Positions 32,680 to 42,036 are shown, counted from the first letter of the stretch. The stretch: DNA of 57,379 nucleotides from Deltaproteobacteria bacterium (GCA_028344335.1 JAOMAZ010000006.1:1-57379); one strand, 5' to 3'. Notes: generated by a model from the letters alone, not told the origin. Made by a program: numbers and translations.

Positions 32680-33588
32680 TTAGTCGTGAAGTGCGTACAT
32701 CCAACCCGCTATTGCTAACCATGCTTCCAAATCGAGTTGTTCTGGACGTGCCTCTTCCCAACCTAAAGGCAGACCTTCTTTTTCTGGCTTTAGCAATAAT
32801 TGCTTTGCAGTAGTACGGTATCCACTTGAGTGCCATCCCTTTACTCTAGAAATTCTCTGTGGAGACTGCAGTAATCTGTTGCGCATTTTTTTGCGGCGTT
32901 CTTCAAAAGAAGTTGAAACAATCAACCTTGCCAGTCTTGGATTAGGTCTTGGAATCCCATTTTCCATCCTATTAATTGGATTATCGGGAGTCAACCTTAC
33001 AAGTCTACTCTGAACCTTTGGTTGGGGTTTGAATGCATGAGGTGAAACTTTGAGGTCCATTTCTGTTTTCCATTCCATTGCAGTAACCATGCCCAGAGAA
33101 CCACGGCTACTTTGCCCCTCACTCATACATAATCTGATAGCAAATTCTTCTTGCAAGAGTAAAACCATGGTATGAATATTGGCGTATTGGCGTTGGTGTT
33201 GGGCCAATTTGTCAAGTAGGGGACTTGAAATTTGGTAAGGAATATTTGCTACTACTGCTGTTAAATCTAGAGGGATTTTAAATTTCAGAGCATCAGCATT
33301 TACGAGGTTGAGTTTTTCATGAGAGAATATATTCTGTAGATGCTCAAAGGCTACTTCATCAAACTCCACCGCAGTTACTTTTGCTCCACTTTCTAGAAGT
33401 TTTGCAGTCAGGCTACCAGACCCTGGGCCTACTTCCAATACGTGGTCATCAGGTCCAAGATTGCCAAGTCCAACTGCTCTATCGAGAACTGAATCGTCCA
33501 ACAGGAAATGCTGACCGAGGTCCTTATCTGCTTGGCGAAGAGCAAGAAGAGATTCAACCAATTCAGAGGTCGTCTGAGACGACACCAA
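32680..33588 (-). CDS. ksgA: 16S rRNA dimethyladenosine transferase KsgA/Dim1
   Basis: Dimethylates the two adjacent adenosines in the 3' hairpin of 16S rRNA during small-subunit assembly. The 302-residue protein has KDLGQHFLLDDSVLDRAV, AdoMet motif LEVGPGSGSLTAKLL, ALKFKIPLDL, catalytic VANIPYQISSPLL and the C-terminal FEERRKKMRNRLL helix. The start is TTG at 33588 or GTG at 33585; a GGAGG lies just upstream and overlaps the end of the DUF655 gene, so the two are translationally coupled. The neighbourhood (rpl21e, rpoF, DUF655, ksgA) is the conserved archaeal cluster. Confidence 0.95.
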   Translation of the reverse strand: MVSSQTTSELVESLLALRQADKDLGQHFLLDDSVLDRAVGLGNLGPDDHVLEVGPGSGSLTAKLLESGAKVTAVEFDEVAFEHLQNIFSHEKLNLVNADALKFKIPLDLTAVVANIPYQISSPLLDKLAQHQRQYANIHTMVLLLQEEFAIRLCMSEGQSSRGSLGMVTAMEWKTEMDLKVSPHAFKPQPKVQSRLVRLTPDNPINRMENGIPRPNPRLARLIVSTSFEERRKKMRNRLLQSPQRISRVKGWHSSGYRTTAKQLLLKPEKEGLPLGWEEARPEQLDLEAWLAIAGWMYALHD

Positions 33589-34167
33589 TCACACCTCCTG
33601 ACGGAGAAGTAAGTCAACTAAGCGAGGTTCAATTTTGCTGTCTGAGATTTCTTCAGCCATTCTTTCAGCCAGCAATGTAGCACTGTCTATGCTGCAAGAT
33701 GAGTCAAGGGATGCAATGTCTTTCCACCCCTTTCGTCCACGAGTGTCAACCATTTCTCTTGCTTTACTTGGACCGATTCCAGAAAGCAATTCAAAGGCGT
33801 GCATCTTCAAGGACAAGTTTCCTGCCCTGTTGAAGAATGAAAGGAATGCATCAGGAAGATCAGCGATAATTTCAGTAATAACCACTGACAGGTTGCTTTT
33901 TGACATATTTGACAAATCACGGTATCGAGTCATTCCTAGTGGCTCTGCAATGCCTCCTCTTTGGTTCACATCACTACCGAAATAAACTCTTGAACCAATA
34001 ATCTGCTTTTCTGCACCGGGTCTTTCACGAAGACGAATTAAGTGAAGTTTATTCTCGCTAACAGCGAAGATTACACCACTTCCAGAATGCTCAAGCACTC
34101 TTGCCCATTCCTCTCCTTCGAGGGGGTCAACGTCTTCACGCCCGGCACCTGTTCTTCTTGGTTGCAT
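33589..34167 (-). CDS. DUF655 family protein (OB-like plus HhH)
   Basis: A 192-residue protein. The N-terminal half (RVLEHSGSGVIFAVSENKLH ... IIGSRVYFG) is an OB-like barrel, and the C-terminal half has a helix-hairpin-helix, FELLSGIGPSKAREMVDTRG, characteristic of the archaeal DUF655 family. It is a probable RNA- or DNA-binding protein and almost always sits between rpoF and ksgA. The ATG at 34167 follows GGAGGGG with 6 nt spacing, which decides against ATG 34182 and TTG 34197. Exact role unknown. Confidence 0.88.
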   Translation of the reverse strand: MQPRRTGAGREDVDPLEGEEWARVLEHSGSGVIFAVSENKLHLIRLRERPGAEKQIIGSRVYFGSDVNQRGGIAEPLGMTRYRDLSNMSKSNLSVVITEIIADLPDAFLSFFNRAGNLSLKMHAFELLSGIGPSKAREMVDTRGRKGWKDIASLDSSCSIDSATLLAERMAEEISDSKIEPRLVDLLLRQEV

Positions 34168-34198
34168 GTTATTCCCCTCCATTGGGGATTGAATCAAA

Positions 34199-34558
34199 TC
34201 ATTCTACACCGATATGTTGGCGGACGATATCAATCATCTGCTCAATTTCTCCAGCATCAACGGCGATTCTCTTGCTGGCTAGAACTGCTCTAACGTCATC
34301 CGCATGAATTGGCATCATTTCTGCTAACTTAGCAGAAATTTCGGGGTATTTAGAAATCTTCTCAATTTCTGAAAAAGCCTTAAACATCTCTTCGAAAATT
34401 TTTGTTTCGGTCTTGAAACCATTACGGTTGGTACTCGCAGCCCACTCAGCATGCTGAAGTGCAAGTTTTTGTTCGTAAGTTAGGAAACCACGACGTTCTT
34501 GAGTATCTACTAAGGTGTCGCGTACGCTTGCAAAGTCTAGGAATGTCTCATCACTCAT
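34199..34558 (-). CDS. rpoF: DNA-directed RNA polymerase subunit F (Rpb4)
   Basis: A 119-residue subunit that pairs with RpoE (Rpb7) to form the polymerase stalk. Its start VRDTLVDTQERRGFLTYEQK and the later helical HRDC-like region (ISAKLAEMMPIHADDVRAVL) with EIEQMIDIVRQHIG at the end match archaeal Rpb4. ATG 34558 is used rather than TTG 34561. Adjacent to rpl21e as in most Archaea. Confidence 0.93.
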   Translation of the reverse strand: MSDETFLDFASVRDTLVDTQERRGFLTYEQKLALQHAEWAASTNRNGFKTETKIFEEMFKAFSEIEKISKYPEISAKLAEMMPIHADDVRAVLASKRIAVDAGEIEQMIDIVRQHIGVE

Positions 34559-34567
34559 CAAATCGCC

Positions 34568-34858
34568 TCAGTAAATTGGTCGTAGGTGCTCTGGGCGAGC
34601 TACTACGGTTTTGGCCATGTTTCCATCTTTGAATTCTACAACCCAAGCAACACCTTGTTTGCCTGAAATTCTACCGGTACGACCTTGGAATCTGCGATGT
34701 GGCATACCCATTTGTTGGCCACCATCTAGAACGATTGCTACGATGTCTCCGACTTCGTATTGGTGCATAACACGGGTAATATTTAGTCGGCCGCGCTGGC
34801 TTTTACTACGGCGTAGAATACTGCGTGTGCCTTGTCTTTGGCCCTTGCTTCTCCTCAT
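34568..34858 (-). CDS. rpl21e: Large ribosomal subunit protein eL21
   Basis: A 96-residue basic protein. RRSKGQRQGTRSILRRSKSQ is the conserved N-terminal tail, followed by the SH3-like barrel: YEVGDIVAIVLDGGQQMGMP, HRRFQGRTGRISGKQGVAWV and the end RPEHLRPIY. It binds 23S rRNA near the 5S region. ATG 34858 begins MRRSKGQ; the frame continues to 34888 with unrelated residues. It is the first gene of the rpl21e-rpoF-DUF655-ksgA unit. Confidence 0.97.
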   Translation of the reverse strand: MRRSKGQRQGTRSILRRSKSQRGRLNITRVMHQYEVGDIVAIVLDGGQQMGMPHRRFQGRTGRISGKQGVAWVVEFKDGNMAKTVVARPEHLRPIY

Positions 34859-34945
34859 GCTTAACACCTCGATGCTCACTTGGAGCAAGCCGCCGACCTG
34901 CCCGGCCCATTTAAGCGCGCCGACGCGCCATCTCGGGCTGCCTCC

Positions 34946-36493
34946 TCAATCTGCATGAATATCTGCAACATCTAACCACATCACTTCACAGCGAGCCTCA
35001 AGAAGCCCGGACACGCTTGGGTTTGTTCTTCCCCCGTCTCCGTGCACGGTTTCCTTGACATAAGTTCCAGATTCACAGCGCAGATTTACTTCCACTTCCG
35101 GTACTCCATCGATGATTTCAACAGTGATTTCTGAAACTGAAATAACGCTTCTTTTGCGGACTTTATCTGCTCTTCTATGAGCAACACGCTTTGGTGTGCG
35201 TTGGTCAAGCACGCAACCTTCCATCCCTTCAAGAATTTCTGTAATGGTTTTTACATCCGGGAATTCAGTTGTTTTTCCTTCCAATCTTTCAATAAGATCA
35301 GCCTTCTTTCCACTTTTCTTCAAACCTTTCTCAATACATAGAGATTCCAATTCAGCTTTCTTCATCGCCTTGTAATCTCTATCTTCATTCTCATCTAGGG
35401 AATGCATTCGAAAACGAATCCGGTAAGATTTCTCAGCCGGCGTATCCTTGATTCTTACTACCTCAGTTCTTTGTGAACTTCTCATGTTATCTACTTCGAT
35501 TGCTCCATCAGACCCATCGTTGATTGCTGCCATTGCTATATCCATGTTGATATTTCGTTTCTTTGGGTTTTTCATTTCGATGACAAATGGCCGTCCTCGG
35601 CCTAAGCATCGGACATCAATATCTTCTCTTCCCATGCCATGGAAGGCATGGTCATCAGCCTCGAATAGTGGCAATAATGGGTCTCCAACCAAGGATTGAA
35701 CTGAATGCTGATATTGTTGTCCAGTACCGTCACATTTCTTGCAACCTCTACCCTTACAAGACCTACAAGGCCAGCGTGTTTGTGGCACACCACGCTCCAA
35801 TTTTCGATAACGACCATAGATATGATGGCTTCTAATATCGAGGTTAACATTCATCGTTAGAAGGTCAATTAAGGCTAATATCTCGGGTTTTTCGTTGACT
35901 AAACCAATACCAGAATCTAATTCACGGAGGCATTTTGCAACTTGATCCATTAGTGAGGCCTTCAGAGGTGCTGAACCTGCAGCACCGAAACGCTTTCTCA
36001 ATTGGTCTTCACTTTCAGTTTGGTCCTTTGGAAATTGTGCACCCAATTGTAAGCGGCTGAATTCATATCCTTCCAGTCCACTCATGATGACTTTTGCAAG
36101 TAAAACTGATTCTTCGAAAAGATTTTCGCAAAATGGGCACCATTCCTCTCGGCTCCGTGCTCCGACCATATTGCTGTCTCGCTCTTCAACTTGGGTTCTC
36201 AATTCAGCACCGACCTTTACCATTTCTTGACCGATGAGTGAGCGCCCACCTAAGCGACCAAGGCAATAATTACAGGCTCCGATTCTGACTAAATGTTTCA
36301 GTCCACCAGGGGCTGGTGCAGGGGGTATTTCTTGCAAGTGGGTGTCTAATTGGTCTGGTGATTCCCATTCCTCTTCTTCTGTATTACTTTCTTCGATTTC
36401 TAAATCGTTCCATAAGTCCAAGTCAGTATTGCCGAATCCGGAATCAGCGAGAGTTTCCCATTCTTCCTCATCAGTGTCATTCTTGTCAGCCAT
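34946..36493 (-). CDS. pus10: tRNA pseudouridine synthase Pus10 with SAP-like insertion
   Basis: Makes pseudouridine 54 and/or 55 in the tRNA T-loop. The 515-residue protein has an acidic 60-residue tail, N-terminal zinc cysteines (CNYCLGRLGG and CPFC), a region with a further Cys-rich loop (CRSCKGRGCKKC) and the catalytic segment GREDIDVRCLGRGRPFVIEM, whose second Asp (about residue 293) is the nucleophile. KSYRIRF, RTPKRVAHRRADKVRKR and YVKETVHGDGGRTNPS complete the fold. At about 370-405 a SAP-like motif (KAELESLCIEKGLKKSGKKA, DLIERL) is inserted between the two lobes. Archaeal Pus10 usually lies near rpl21e, as here. Confidence 0.92.
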   Translation of the reverse strand: MADKNDTDEEEWETLADSGFGNTDLDLWNDLEIEESNTEEEEWESPDQLDTHLQEIPPAPAPGGLKHLVRIGACNYCLGRLGGRSLIGQEMVKVGAELRTQVEERDSNMVGARSREEWCPFCENLFEESVLLAKVIMSGLEGYEFSRLQLGAQFPKDQTESEDQLRKRFGAAGSAPLKASLMDQVAKCLRELDSGIGLVNEKPEILALIDLLTMNVNLDIRSHHIYGRYRKLERGVPQTRWPCRSCKGRGCKKCDGTGQQYQHSVQSLVGDPLLPLFEADDHAFHGMGREDIDVRCLGRGRPFVIEMKNPKKRNINMDIAMAAINDGSDGAIEVDNMRSSQRTEVVRIKDTPAEKSYRIRFRMHSLDENEDRDYKAMKKAELESLCIEKGLKKSGKKADLIERLEGKTTEFPDVKTITEILEGMEGCVLDQRTPKRVAHRRADKVRKRSVISVSEITVEIIDGVPEVEVNLRCESGTYVKETVHGDGGRTNPSVSGLLEARCEVMWLDVADIHAD

Positions 36494-36572
36494 TCTACAT
36501 CACCGCATACCATCTTCTCGGGGTAGAACCCTGCAGAAGACAAAATAGCGGGTAGGCCATCAGTTGAAGAAA

Positions 36573-39500
36573 CTACTCTTCTTCAGGAATCGGTTTTTCT
36601 GGTATCAAACCAATGGCTGCGGTAGTAAGAACCATGCTCGCGAATAAAGACAGGATAATCATTAGAGCGCTGAATAAACCAAAGGATGCGAACAAGCCCA
36701 TCGGTGAAGAAGCGATGAGAAGGAACCCCGTTGCATCGCTTGCAGCACTTCCCACCAGAGCAAGGCCACTAGCCCCACCGATAGCATACAAAGCAGCCTG
36801 CCGATTGGCCCCAGAACTTCTTTCCTCTCGGTAGCGTTCTGTTACGTGAATACAATAATCGATACCAACGCCTAGCGAAATCGCAGCGATAGCAACAGTC
36901 ACCAAATTAAGCGAATAACCGAGGATATAAATCAGCCCGTAAAGCCAAACCACCACTAGCAAAATTGGAACTGTAGTTAACAATGCATGAGTTAAGGAAC
37001 GGAATCCCCACCATAACATCAAAATAATGAAAATAATTCCCAATAGCAAACTGGATTGCATCTCTTCTTGCATTGAACTTGAAGCAACATAGCGAGTTAT
37101 CGGACGTTCGGTCCACATTACCCATGAAACAGGCTCATCCTCGCTAAAAGATGACAATCTTTCTCGTATTGAATCAGCAGCAGATAGATTGGCGAATGGA
37201 CTCAGATCTTTTTCTAACTCTTTTAGTGCCGGTCCCATCGAAGGGAAATCCTCTGGTTGAGTTATTCCAAACCTCAACAACATACGTTCGTAAATTGGAG
37301 TTTTATTATCAATTGTCAGCCAAGGTCTTGAAGCGTTGAGTTGCTGTTCGGGATATATGTACAATGCTACTACTGAAGGGGGAATTTCTGGGACGGTATT
37401 ACTAGCCGGAACCCCGTAAACACTGACAAAACCATAGAAGAAAAGTAAGCAGCCCTTTTTGGATAAATCAGGAGTTGGAATAACTCCAGTAGTCGAGGGG
37501 CAGTTGACTCCATTATCAACTTCAGAAGAATTCCATCCAGCTGCTTCGAATGGTGTTGAATTTTCAGCCATAGAGGCGATGGTGAACCAGATTATCTCGT
37601 CGATTGCATTGATGTCGACTTTACCACTTGGAGTTCTTGTCAATTTAGCATCGAAGCCATCTTCGGTTGCATTCATGTTGATACGAGCCTCTTCAATGGC
37701 TGCGAATACCCGCGGGTCAGCAACATCACCTTCGACTAGAATTGCTGCTGGCTCTCCTTCTTCCGTGAATCTCTGTTGAATTAGGTTAACGCCAATGGCA
37801 AAATCAGAACTTTCATCCAAGAAATCCTCGACTTTGAAATCACCCTCGAGGGAAGCCATTCCAAATGCTGCAGGAATAGTAACTAATAGTGCTAGAACTG
37901 CTATGATGAATCGATTTGGTTTGGCTGCCGAATTTACAGCAGTCCATTCCAACCAACTCTTTGGAATTAAATGCAATTGGTCATCGCGCTCTTCTTTCAA
38001 CTTCTCACGCTTTTCTAACCATTCATCAAATGATAAACGAACCAGTGGAGCCCAAATTCCAGTCAGCATAAAAGCACAAGCAACCCCAAGTCCAGCCTCT
38101 AAACCAAATGAACGAAGAGCAGCAATATCAGAGAACAGATTCGCGCTAAAAGCCGCGATTGTCGTCATAGATGTCAGCATTATCGCTCGGCCAACTTTGG
38201 CAACAGTTACCTCGGCTGCTTTGTGTGGGCTTTTACCCAAACCTCTCTCTTCTTTGTAACGATGCAATGCGTGTAGGCTATCATCGATTCCTAGAGCGAG
38301 AATTAGAATCGGCAGTAAGTTAGAAAATTGACTGCGGTGAATCAACTGGATGCCACTCCAATTACCAAAATTCGAAACATGACCGATTGCCCCTTGCATC
38401 CAGAGAAGTGAAAGTATCAATGCGCCGCCAACAATCGCCACATCAGAAAACCGACGTAGACTAGCCCAAAGCAGCACAGTAATTGCAATACCCATCAAAA
38501 TTATCAACCATAATGAAGATTGTATTTCACGATTTACTTCGATATTAACTCCATCACCAATCGATAGGCTGATGACATGATTATCGGTTGTACGAATGAC
38601 CCCCTCAAGGTGGAGCATCGACCATTCTGCAGCACAAGGCTGAGACATCTGAGAACAAATACTCCCGTTATAATGAGGTGGACGTAGTTCAAACTCCCCG
38701 TCAACAAGGCGGTACCCCCCAATGTTCAATTCCCCATCCACGAAACGAGGCTCAGTTAATTGAGTAGAATCTTTCCAAACAAAAGTCCAACCAGCTTCTT
38801 CCATTTGTTTCTTATCTAGTTGAATCAATAACCAAGAAGAAGTTGAACTCCATCTGCCATGGCTACCCTCGGAATTAACCGCAGGTGAAGATGAATCTTC
38901 AACCCACTTTCTATCGAGAGATAGCCAACGCAAAAAAGCGCCATCTGAATTTGCCGCCATCCTTACCGCCGCCATATCGATATGGCTTTGAGTAAGATTG
39001 GCATCATCAAATGAAAGACATTCGAGACTTCCGCAATCAGACCAATTTGTCGCCGGAGGAATTGGACCCCATGGCGAATTTCCCCCTCTAGTAAGAATTG
39101 AATCATTACTCATGAAACTACGCAAAATATCGACTAGGCTGAGTACCCCATCAGTATTTCCACCAGTTACATCATCAACTAAAGGTTTGAGATATGAACC
39201 GAGAGTATGGCTCCTAGCAGTTTCACCTTTCAGATCGATTTCTCTTAGTGCGGTAAGATTTAGGATCCCTCCATTTTCATAGGTCTTTGAAAAATCAGCC
39301 ATTTCTGATGCTTCTGGCCGGTTTGTTACATCAGGTGAACCATCTTCTAGTAAAGAAGCAGGTGTGAAGCCTTGTTCTATCAATGAAGGGTCTCTTATTC
39401 CAAGAACATAACCAATAACCTGTTCAGTGGATTGAAATTCTTCGTCAATTACTTCTTGGGCTAATATTTCAGGTGAATCCATTTCATAGGATTCCATATC

Positions 39501-39635
39501 AATGGGTTCCAAGGCCGATAATACACCGGGAATCATCAGTAATGTAATGGCAATAACAACGAAGTGGACCTTGCGCTTTCGTGGGATTACCCAGCGCGCT
39601 AGGCTAGACCAATCACTTTTGGCAGAATCCCCCAT
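36573..39635 (-). CDS. MMPL/RND-family exporter with two sterol-sensing-type halves
   Basis: A 1020-residue membrane protein. It has one helix near residues 25-42 followed by a large outer domain to about 380, then five or six helices with the MMPL signature ALGIDDSLHALHRYKEERGL. A second outer domain follows, then a C-terminal set of helices with SLGVGIDYCIHVTERYREER. The paired GIDxxxH/GIDYCIH motifs provide the proton-relay aspartates. Such proteins export lipids, hopanoids or hydrophobic compounds; the substrate here is unknown. It is single copy with no periplasmic adaptor, as expected for a monoderm archaeon. Confidence 0.85.
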   Translation of the reverse strand: MGDSAKSDWSSLARWVIPRKRKVHFVVIAITLLMIPGVLSALEPIDMESYEMDSPEILAQEVIDEEFQSTEQVIGYVLGIRDPSLIEQGFTPASLLEDGSPDVTNRPEASEMADFSKTYENGGILNLTALREIDLKGETARSHTLGSYLKPLVDDVTGGNTDGVLSLVDILRSFMSNDSILTRGGNSPWGPIPPATNWSDCGSLECLSFDDANLTQSHIDMAAVRMAANSDGAFLRWLSLDRKWVEDSSSPAVNSEGSHGRWSSTSSWLLIQLDKKQMEEAGWTFVWKDSTQLTEPRFVDGELNIGGYRLVDGEFELRPPHYNGSICSQMSQPCAAEWSMLHLEGVIRTTDNHVISLSIGDGVNIEVNREIQSSLWLIILMGIAITVLLWASLRRFSDVAIVGGALILSLLWMQGAIGHVSNFGNWSGIQLIHRSQFSNLLPILILALGIDDSLHALHRYKEERGLGKSPHKAAEVTVAKVGRAIMLTSMTTIAAFSANLFSDIAALRSFGLEAGLGVACAFMLTGIWAPLVRLSFDEWLEKREKLKEERDDQLHLIPKSWLEWTAVNSAAKPNRFIIAVLALLVTIPAAFGMASLEGDFKVEDFLDESSDFAIGVNLIQQRFTEEGEPAAILVEGDVADPRVFAAIEEARINMNATEDGFDAKLTRTPSGKVDINAIDEIIWFTIASMAENSTPFEAAGWNSSEVDNGVNCPSTTGVIPTPDLSKKGCLLFFYGFVSVYGVPASNTVPEIPPSVVALYIYPEQQLNASRPWLTIDNKTPIYERMLLRFGITQPEDFPSMGPALKELEKDLSPFANLSAADSIRERLSSFSEDEPVSWVMWTERPITRYVASSSMQEEMQSSLLLGIIFIILMLWWGFRSLTHALLTTVPILLVVVWLYGLIYILGYSLNLVTVAIAAISLGVGIDYCIHVTERYREERSSGANRQAALYAIGGASGLALVGSAASDATGFLLIASSPMGLFASFGLFSALMIILSLFASMVLTTAAIGLIPEKPIPEEE

Positions 39636-39669
39636 GTACCCTCCTCAAGGGTAAGTGTTTTGAAATGAT

Positions 39670-40581
39670 TCACAAACCAGAATCCTTCAAAGATTTCAAA
39701 GCCTTGATTTGTGCCTTTGATAAATCCTCATTTTCTAACAATACCAATTCAAGGTCGAGGTGGCCACTATCATAACCCATTCCGGCCATTCGGCGGCGAT
39801 CACCAATTCGGGAATCAGTCTTTATCGTTAAATTACCAGATTTACCTGATGGAGTACTAATTTTTACCTTTCCACCTAGTAACAACATACTGTAAGGAAC
39901 TTCAACAGTTTGAATCAATGAATCATTTTCCCAACGTCGCCCTTCACCTGGATCGATTCGAATAATCAGATGAGCATCACCAACCTGCCCACCTTCAGGA
40001 TGTTCATGGCCCATTTTTCGCAAGCGAATAGACAAACCATTCTTTGCTTTGGCTGGAATATTAACATTCACTTTCTTACTTTCGCGTGTCATGTTACCGA
40101 TATGTCCACGAGTTAACCGAGTAAAGGAAACTGGTCTCTTTCCCCCTTCCAACGCTTCATCCATAGTTAAATCGAGATGAATTGTTAGGTCCTTGCCTTT
40201 TTGTGGTTCACGAGGAGCTTGTTGGGCATGGCGGGGTCTAGCCCCTCCGCCACCAAACATCTGTCCAATCATATCTTCGATGCCACCACCGCCTCCGAAT
40301 GGATTTCCTCCGCCAAATGGGTTGTTTCCAGCAAAGGGATTTCCACCCCCCCCGAACATATTTCTCATCTGACTTTCTTCGTCGTATTTTTTCCGTGTCT
40401 CAGTTGAACCGATCATATCTCCTGCTTCTTGAATCCGCTTGAAACGCTCTTCTGCGGCCGAATCACCGGGGTTTCTATCGGGATGGTATTGGCGGGCTAA
40501 CTTGCGCCAAGCACGTTTGATCTCAGCATCACTGGAGTCTTTTCCAACTCCAAGAGTAGAATATGGGTCGATGTTTGCCAT
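39670..40581 (-). CDS. DnaJ-family co-chaperone (CbpA-like, no zinc domain)
   Basis: A 303-residue protein with an N-terminal J-domain (DPYSTLGVGKDSSDAEIKRA) carrying His33-Pro34-Asp35. A Gly/Phe-rich linker follows (FGGGGNPFAGNNPFGGG), then two C-terminal beta-sandwich domains, with VNIPAKAKNGLSIRLRKMGH and VPYSMLLLGGKVKISTPSGK. The CxxCxGxG zinc domain of classic DnaJ is absent, so it is class II. It stimulates an Hsp70 ATPase, which is not encoded in this window. It is divergent from secE. Confidence 0.92.
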   Translation of the reverse strand: MANIDPYSTLGVGKDSSDAEIKRAWRKLARQYHPDRNPGDSAAEERFKRIQEAGDMIGSTETRKKYDEESQMRNMFGGGGNPFAGNNPFGGGNPFGGGGGIEDMIGQMFGGGGARPRHAQQAPREPQKGKDLTIHLDLTMDEALEGGKRPVSFTRLTRGHIGNMTRESKKVNVNIPAKAKNGLSIRLRKMGHEHPEGGQVGDAHLIIRIDPGEGRRWENDSLIQTVEVPYSMLLLGGKVKISTPSGKSGNLTIKTDSRIGDRRRMAGMGYDSGHLDLELVLLENEDLSKAQIKALKSLKDSGL

Positions 40582-40660
40582 GCGCTTCAGAACACGGCTG
40601 AGGGTCGACCATGATGAACCCGACGTTTATTCTACAGACTGCGTTAGCCTTCCGTCGCGG

Positions 40661-40666
40661 TTAAAT
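40661..40666 (+). promoter_or_regulatory. Candidate TATA-like element for the secE-spt5 operon
   Basis: TTAAAT in the context GCGGTTAAATGGAG, 39 nt before the secE ATG. A very similar GCGATTAAATAGGG lies before rpl11, which supports a shared promoter type. By eye only. Confidence 0.35.
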
Positions 40667-40704
40667 GGAGAGGGCAGGTCGCATGGCAAGCCCGAGGTTC
40701 TACC

Positions 40705-40986
40705 ATGTCGGATAATAATCATTTAGAAGAAGGTTCAGAGCGAACTTTCGAGGATAAAGTACAGGCTACACAAGACCGTATTGAGGCGGGTTTTCGCCGC
40801 CTTGGAAGAGGGTCCTGGGCCCGTATCCTAAGGATGGCTCGCAAGCCAACAAAACAGGAATTCAAGCAGACAAACATTATCTGTGGAATAGGTTTGTTTA
40901 TTCTTGGCTTCATCGGCTTCGTTATTCTAGTTATTATGGACAATGCAGTTCCTGGATTCTTCGAATGGATGGGAATCGGTTACTGA
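40705..40986 (+). CDS. secE: Preprotein translocase subunit SecE (Sec61 gamma)
   Basis: A 93-residue protein with a hydrophilic start and one amphipathic segment (SWARILRMARKPTKQEFKQT). A single C-terminal transmembrane helix follows (ICGIGLFILGFIGFVILVIM). This is the archaeal Sec61-gamma plan and the KPTxxEF sequence is its conserved core. Position directly before spt5 and the stalk ribosomal genes confirms it. The N-terminus is about 30 residues longer than the usual 60-residue archaeal form. Confidence 0.9.
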   Translation: MSDNNHLEEGSERTFEDKVQATQDRIEAGFRRLGRGSWARILRMARKPTKQEFKQTNIICGIGLFILGFIGFVILVIMDNAVPGFFEWMGIGY

Positions 40987-40996
40987 GGTGAATTAA

Positions 40997-41950
40997 ATGA
41001 GTGATTCATATGTTGCCTTTGTTAGGCATGGCGAGAAATTATTGTTACTTTGCAGGTCAGATTCAGATCCTGACTTCGCAGACCATTGGGATGGGGTTTA
41101 TGGTGTTGGGATAGATGAAGAGGAAGTCATCGGCAGAGTAGTCGAATGTACTGGTATTCCAGCAGAAAGTCTGACTGCAGTTAGGTACGCTCCTGCTAGA
41201 GGAGTATCCATGGGAAATAGGTTGACTGACATGACTCCTTGGTTAGTAGTTTCAGATACTGATGATGTTATTCCTGGCGGTCTTTATGTTGAGTACCAAT
41301 GGATCGATCCTGGAGATATTGTCATCGACGACAGAGAACACAGCACTACACGCAACCTCTGTTATACAGAAGACCGTGAAGGTGGACACGTTGACCGCCT
41401 TCTTCGCGATATGTATGGCGATGTTTCTTCTTACCTTTATGTCGTTAAAACTGGAATTGGATCAGAACAGAGAGTAGCTGTTGAGATGCAAGCGCGCTTG
41501 AGTGGTTCAGGTTCACTAGCAATGATTCAAAATGAGATTTTTGCAATTCTCCACCCCCCTACTATGCGTGGATATGTGATGGTTGAGTCAAGTGCTCGAC
41601 ACCACGTTGAGCGTCTAATTGGTCGCACCGGAGGTAGAGACCGCAAGACAAGAGGAGTCATGCTCTCCACTCCAATCAAGAACGCCAAGGCGGTACTTGG
41701 CGGACAAAACTCTGCTGAAGCACCATTGTTAGATATTCTACCTTACTTGGAACCAAAGGCAGTGACTTCTGGAATCGAAGTCGGCTGTATCGTCGAGATC
41801 ATCACTGGCGCCTTCAAGGGAGAGAAAGCCCGTGTTGTTAGTGTCGCAGAATCCAAGGAAGAAGTGTCCATGGAATTATATGAAGCCGACATCCCAATGA
41901 CCCTAAACATGCGTGGAGACCACGTTAGAGTCATTGAGAGGGTGGAGTGA
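40997..41950 (+). CDS. spt5: Transcription elongation factor Spt5 with N-terminal Nudix-like domain
   Basis: A 317-residue protein, about twice the usual archaeal Spt5. Residues about 145-250 form the NGN domain (SSYLYVVKTGIGSEQRVAVE ... PPTMRGYVMVESSARHHVER), and 255-317 the KOW domain (GCIVEIITGAFKGEKARVVS ... MRGDHVRVIERV). The added N-terminus has the strand order of a Nudix fold: YVAFVRHGEKLLLLCRSD, WDGVYGVG, VIGRVVECTGIP, and YQWIDPGDI. The Nudix box is degenerate: only one of the REUxEE acidic residues survives. So it is probably a binding rather than catalytic domain. Second in the secE operon. Confidence 0.88.
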   Translation: MSDSYVAFVRHGEKLLLLCRSDSDPDFADHWDGVYGVGIDEEEVIGRVVECTGIPAESLTAVRYAPARGVSMGNRLTDMTPWLVVSDTDDVIPGGLYVEYQWIDPGDIVIDDREHSTTRNLCYTEDREGGHVDRLLRDMYGDVSSYLYVVKTGIGSEQRVAVEMQARLSGSGSLAMIQNEIFAILHPPTMRGYVMVESSARHHVERLIGRTGGRDRKTRGVMLSTPIKNAKAVLGGQNSAEAPLLDILPYLEPKAVTSGIEVGCIVEIITGAFKGEKARVVSVAESKEEVSMELYEADIPMTLNMRGDHVRVIERVE

Positions 41951-41975
41951 AAACCCAATTATGCCGCGCGGCGCG

Positions 41976-41983
41976 ATTAAATA
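41976..41983 (+). promoter_or_regulatory. Candidate TATA box for the rpl11-rpl1-rpl10-rpl12 genes
   Basis: ATTAAATA follows a GC-rich GCGCGGCGCG and lies 53 nt before the rpl11 ATG at 42037. It would permit a separate ribosomal-protein transcript in addition to readthrough from secE-spt5. Confidence 0.4.
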
Positions 41984-42036
41984 GGGTAGTCAAGTCGGCC
42001 GAATGCCCACGTCCGTAGGCAAAGGAAGTGAATGAC

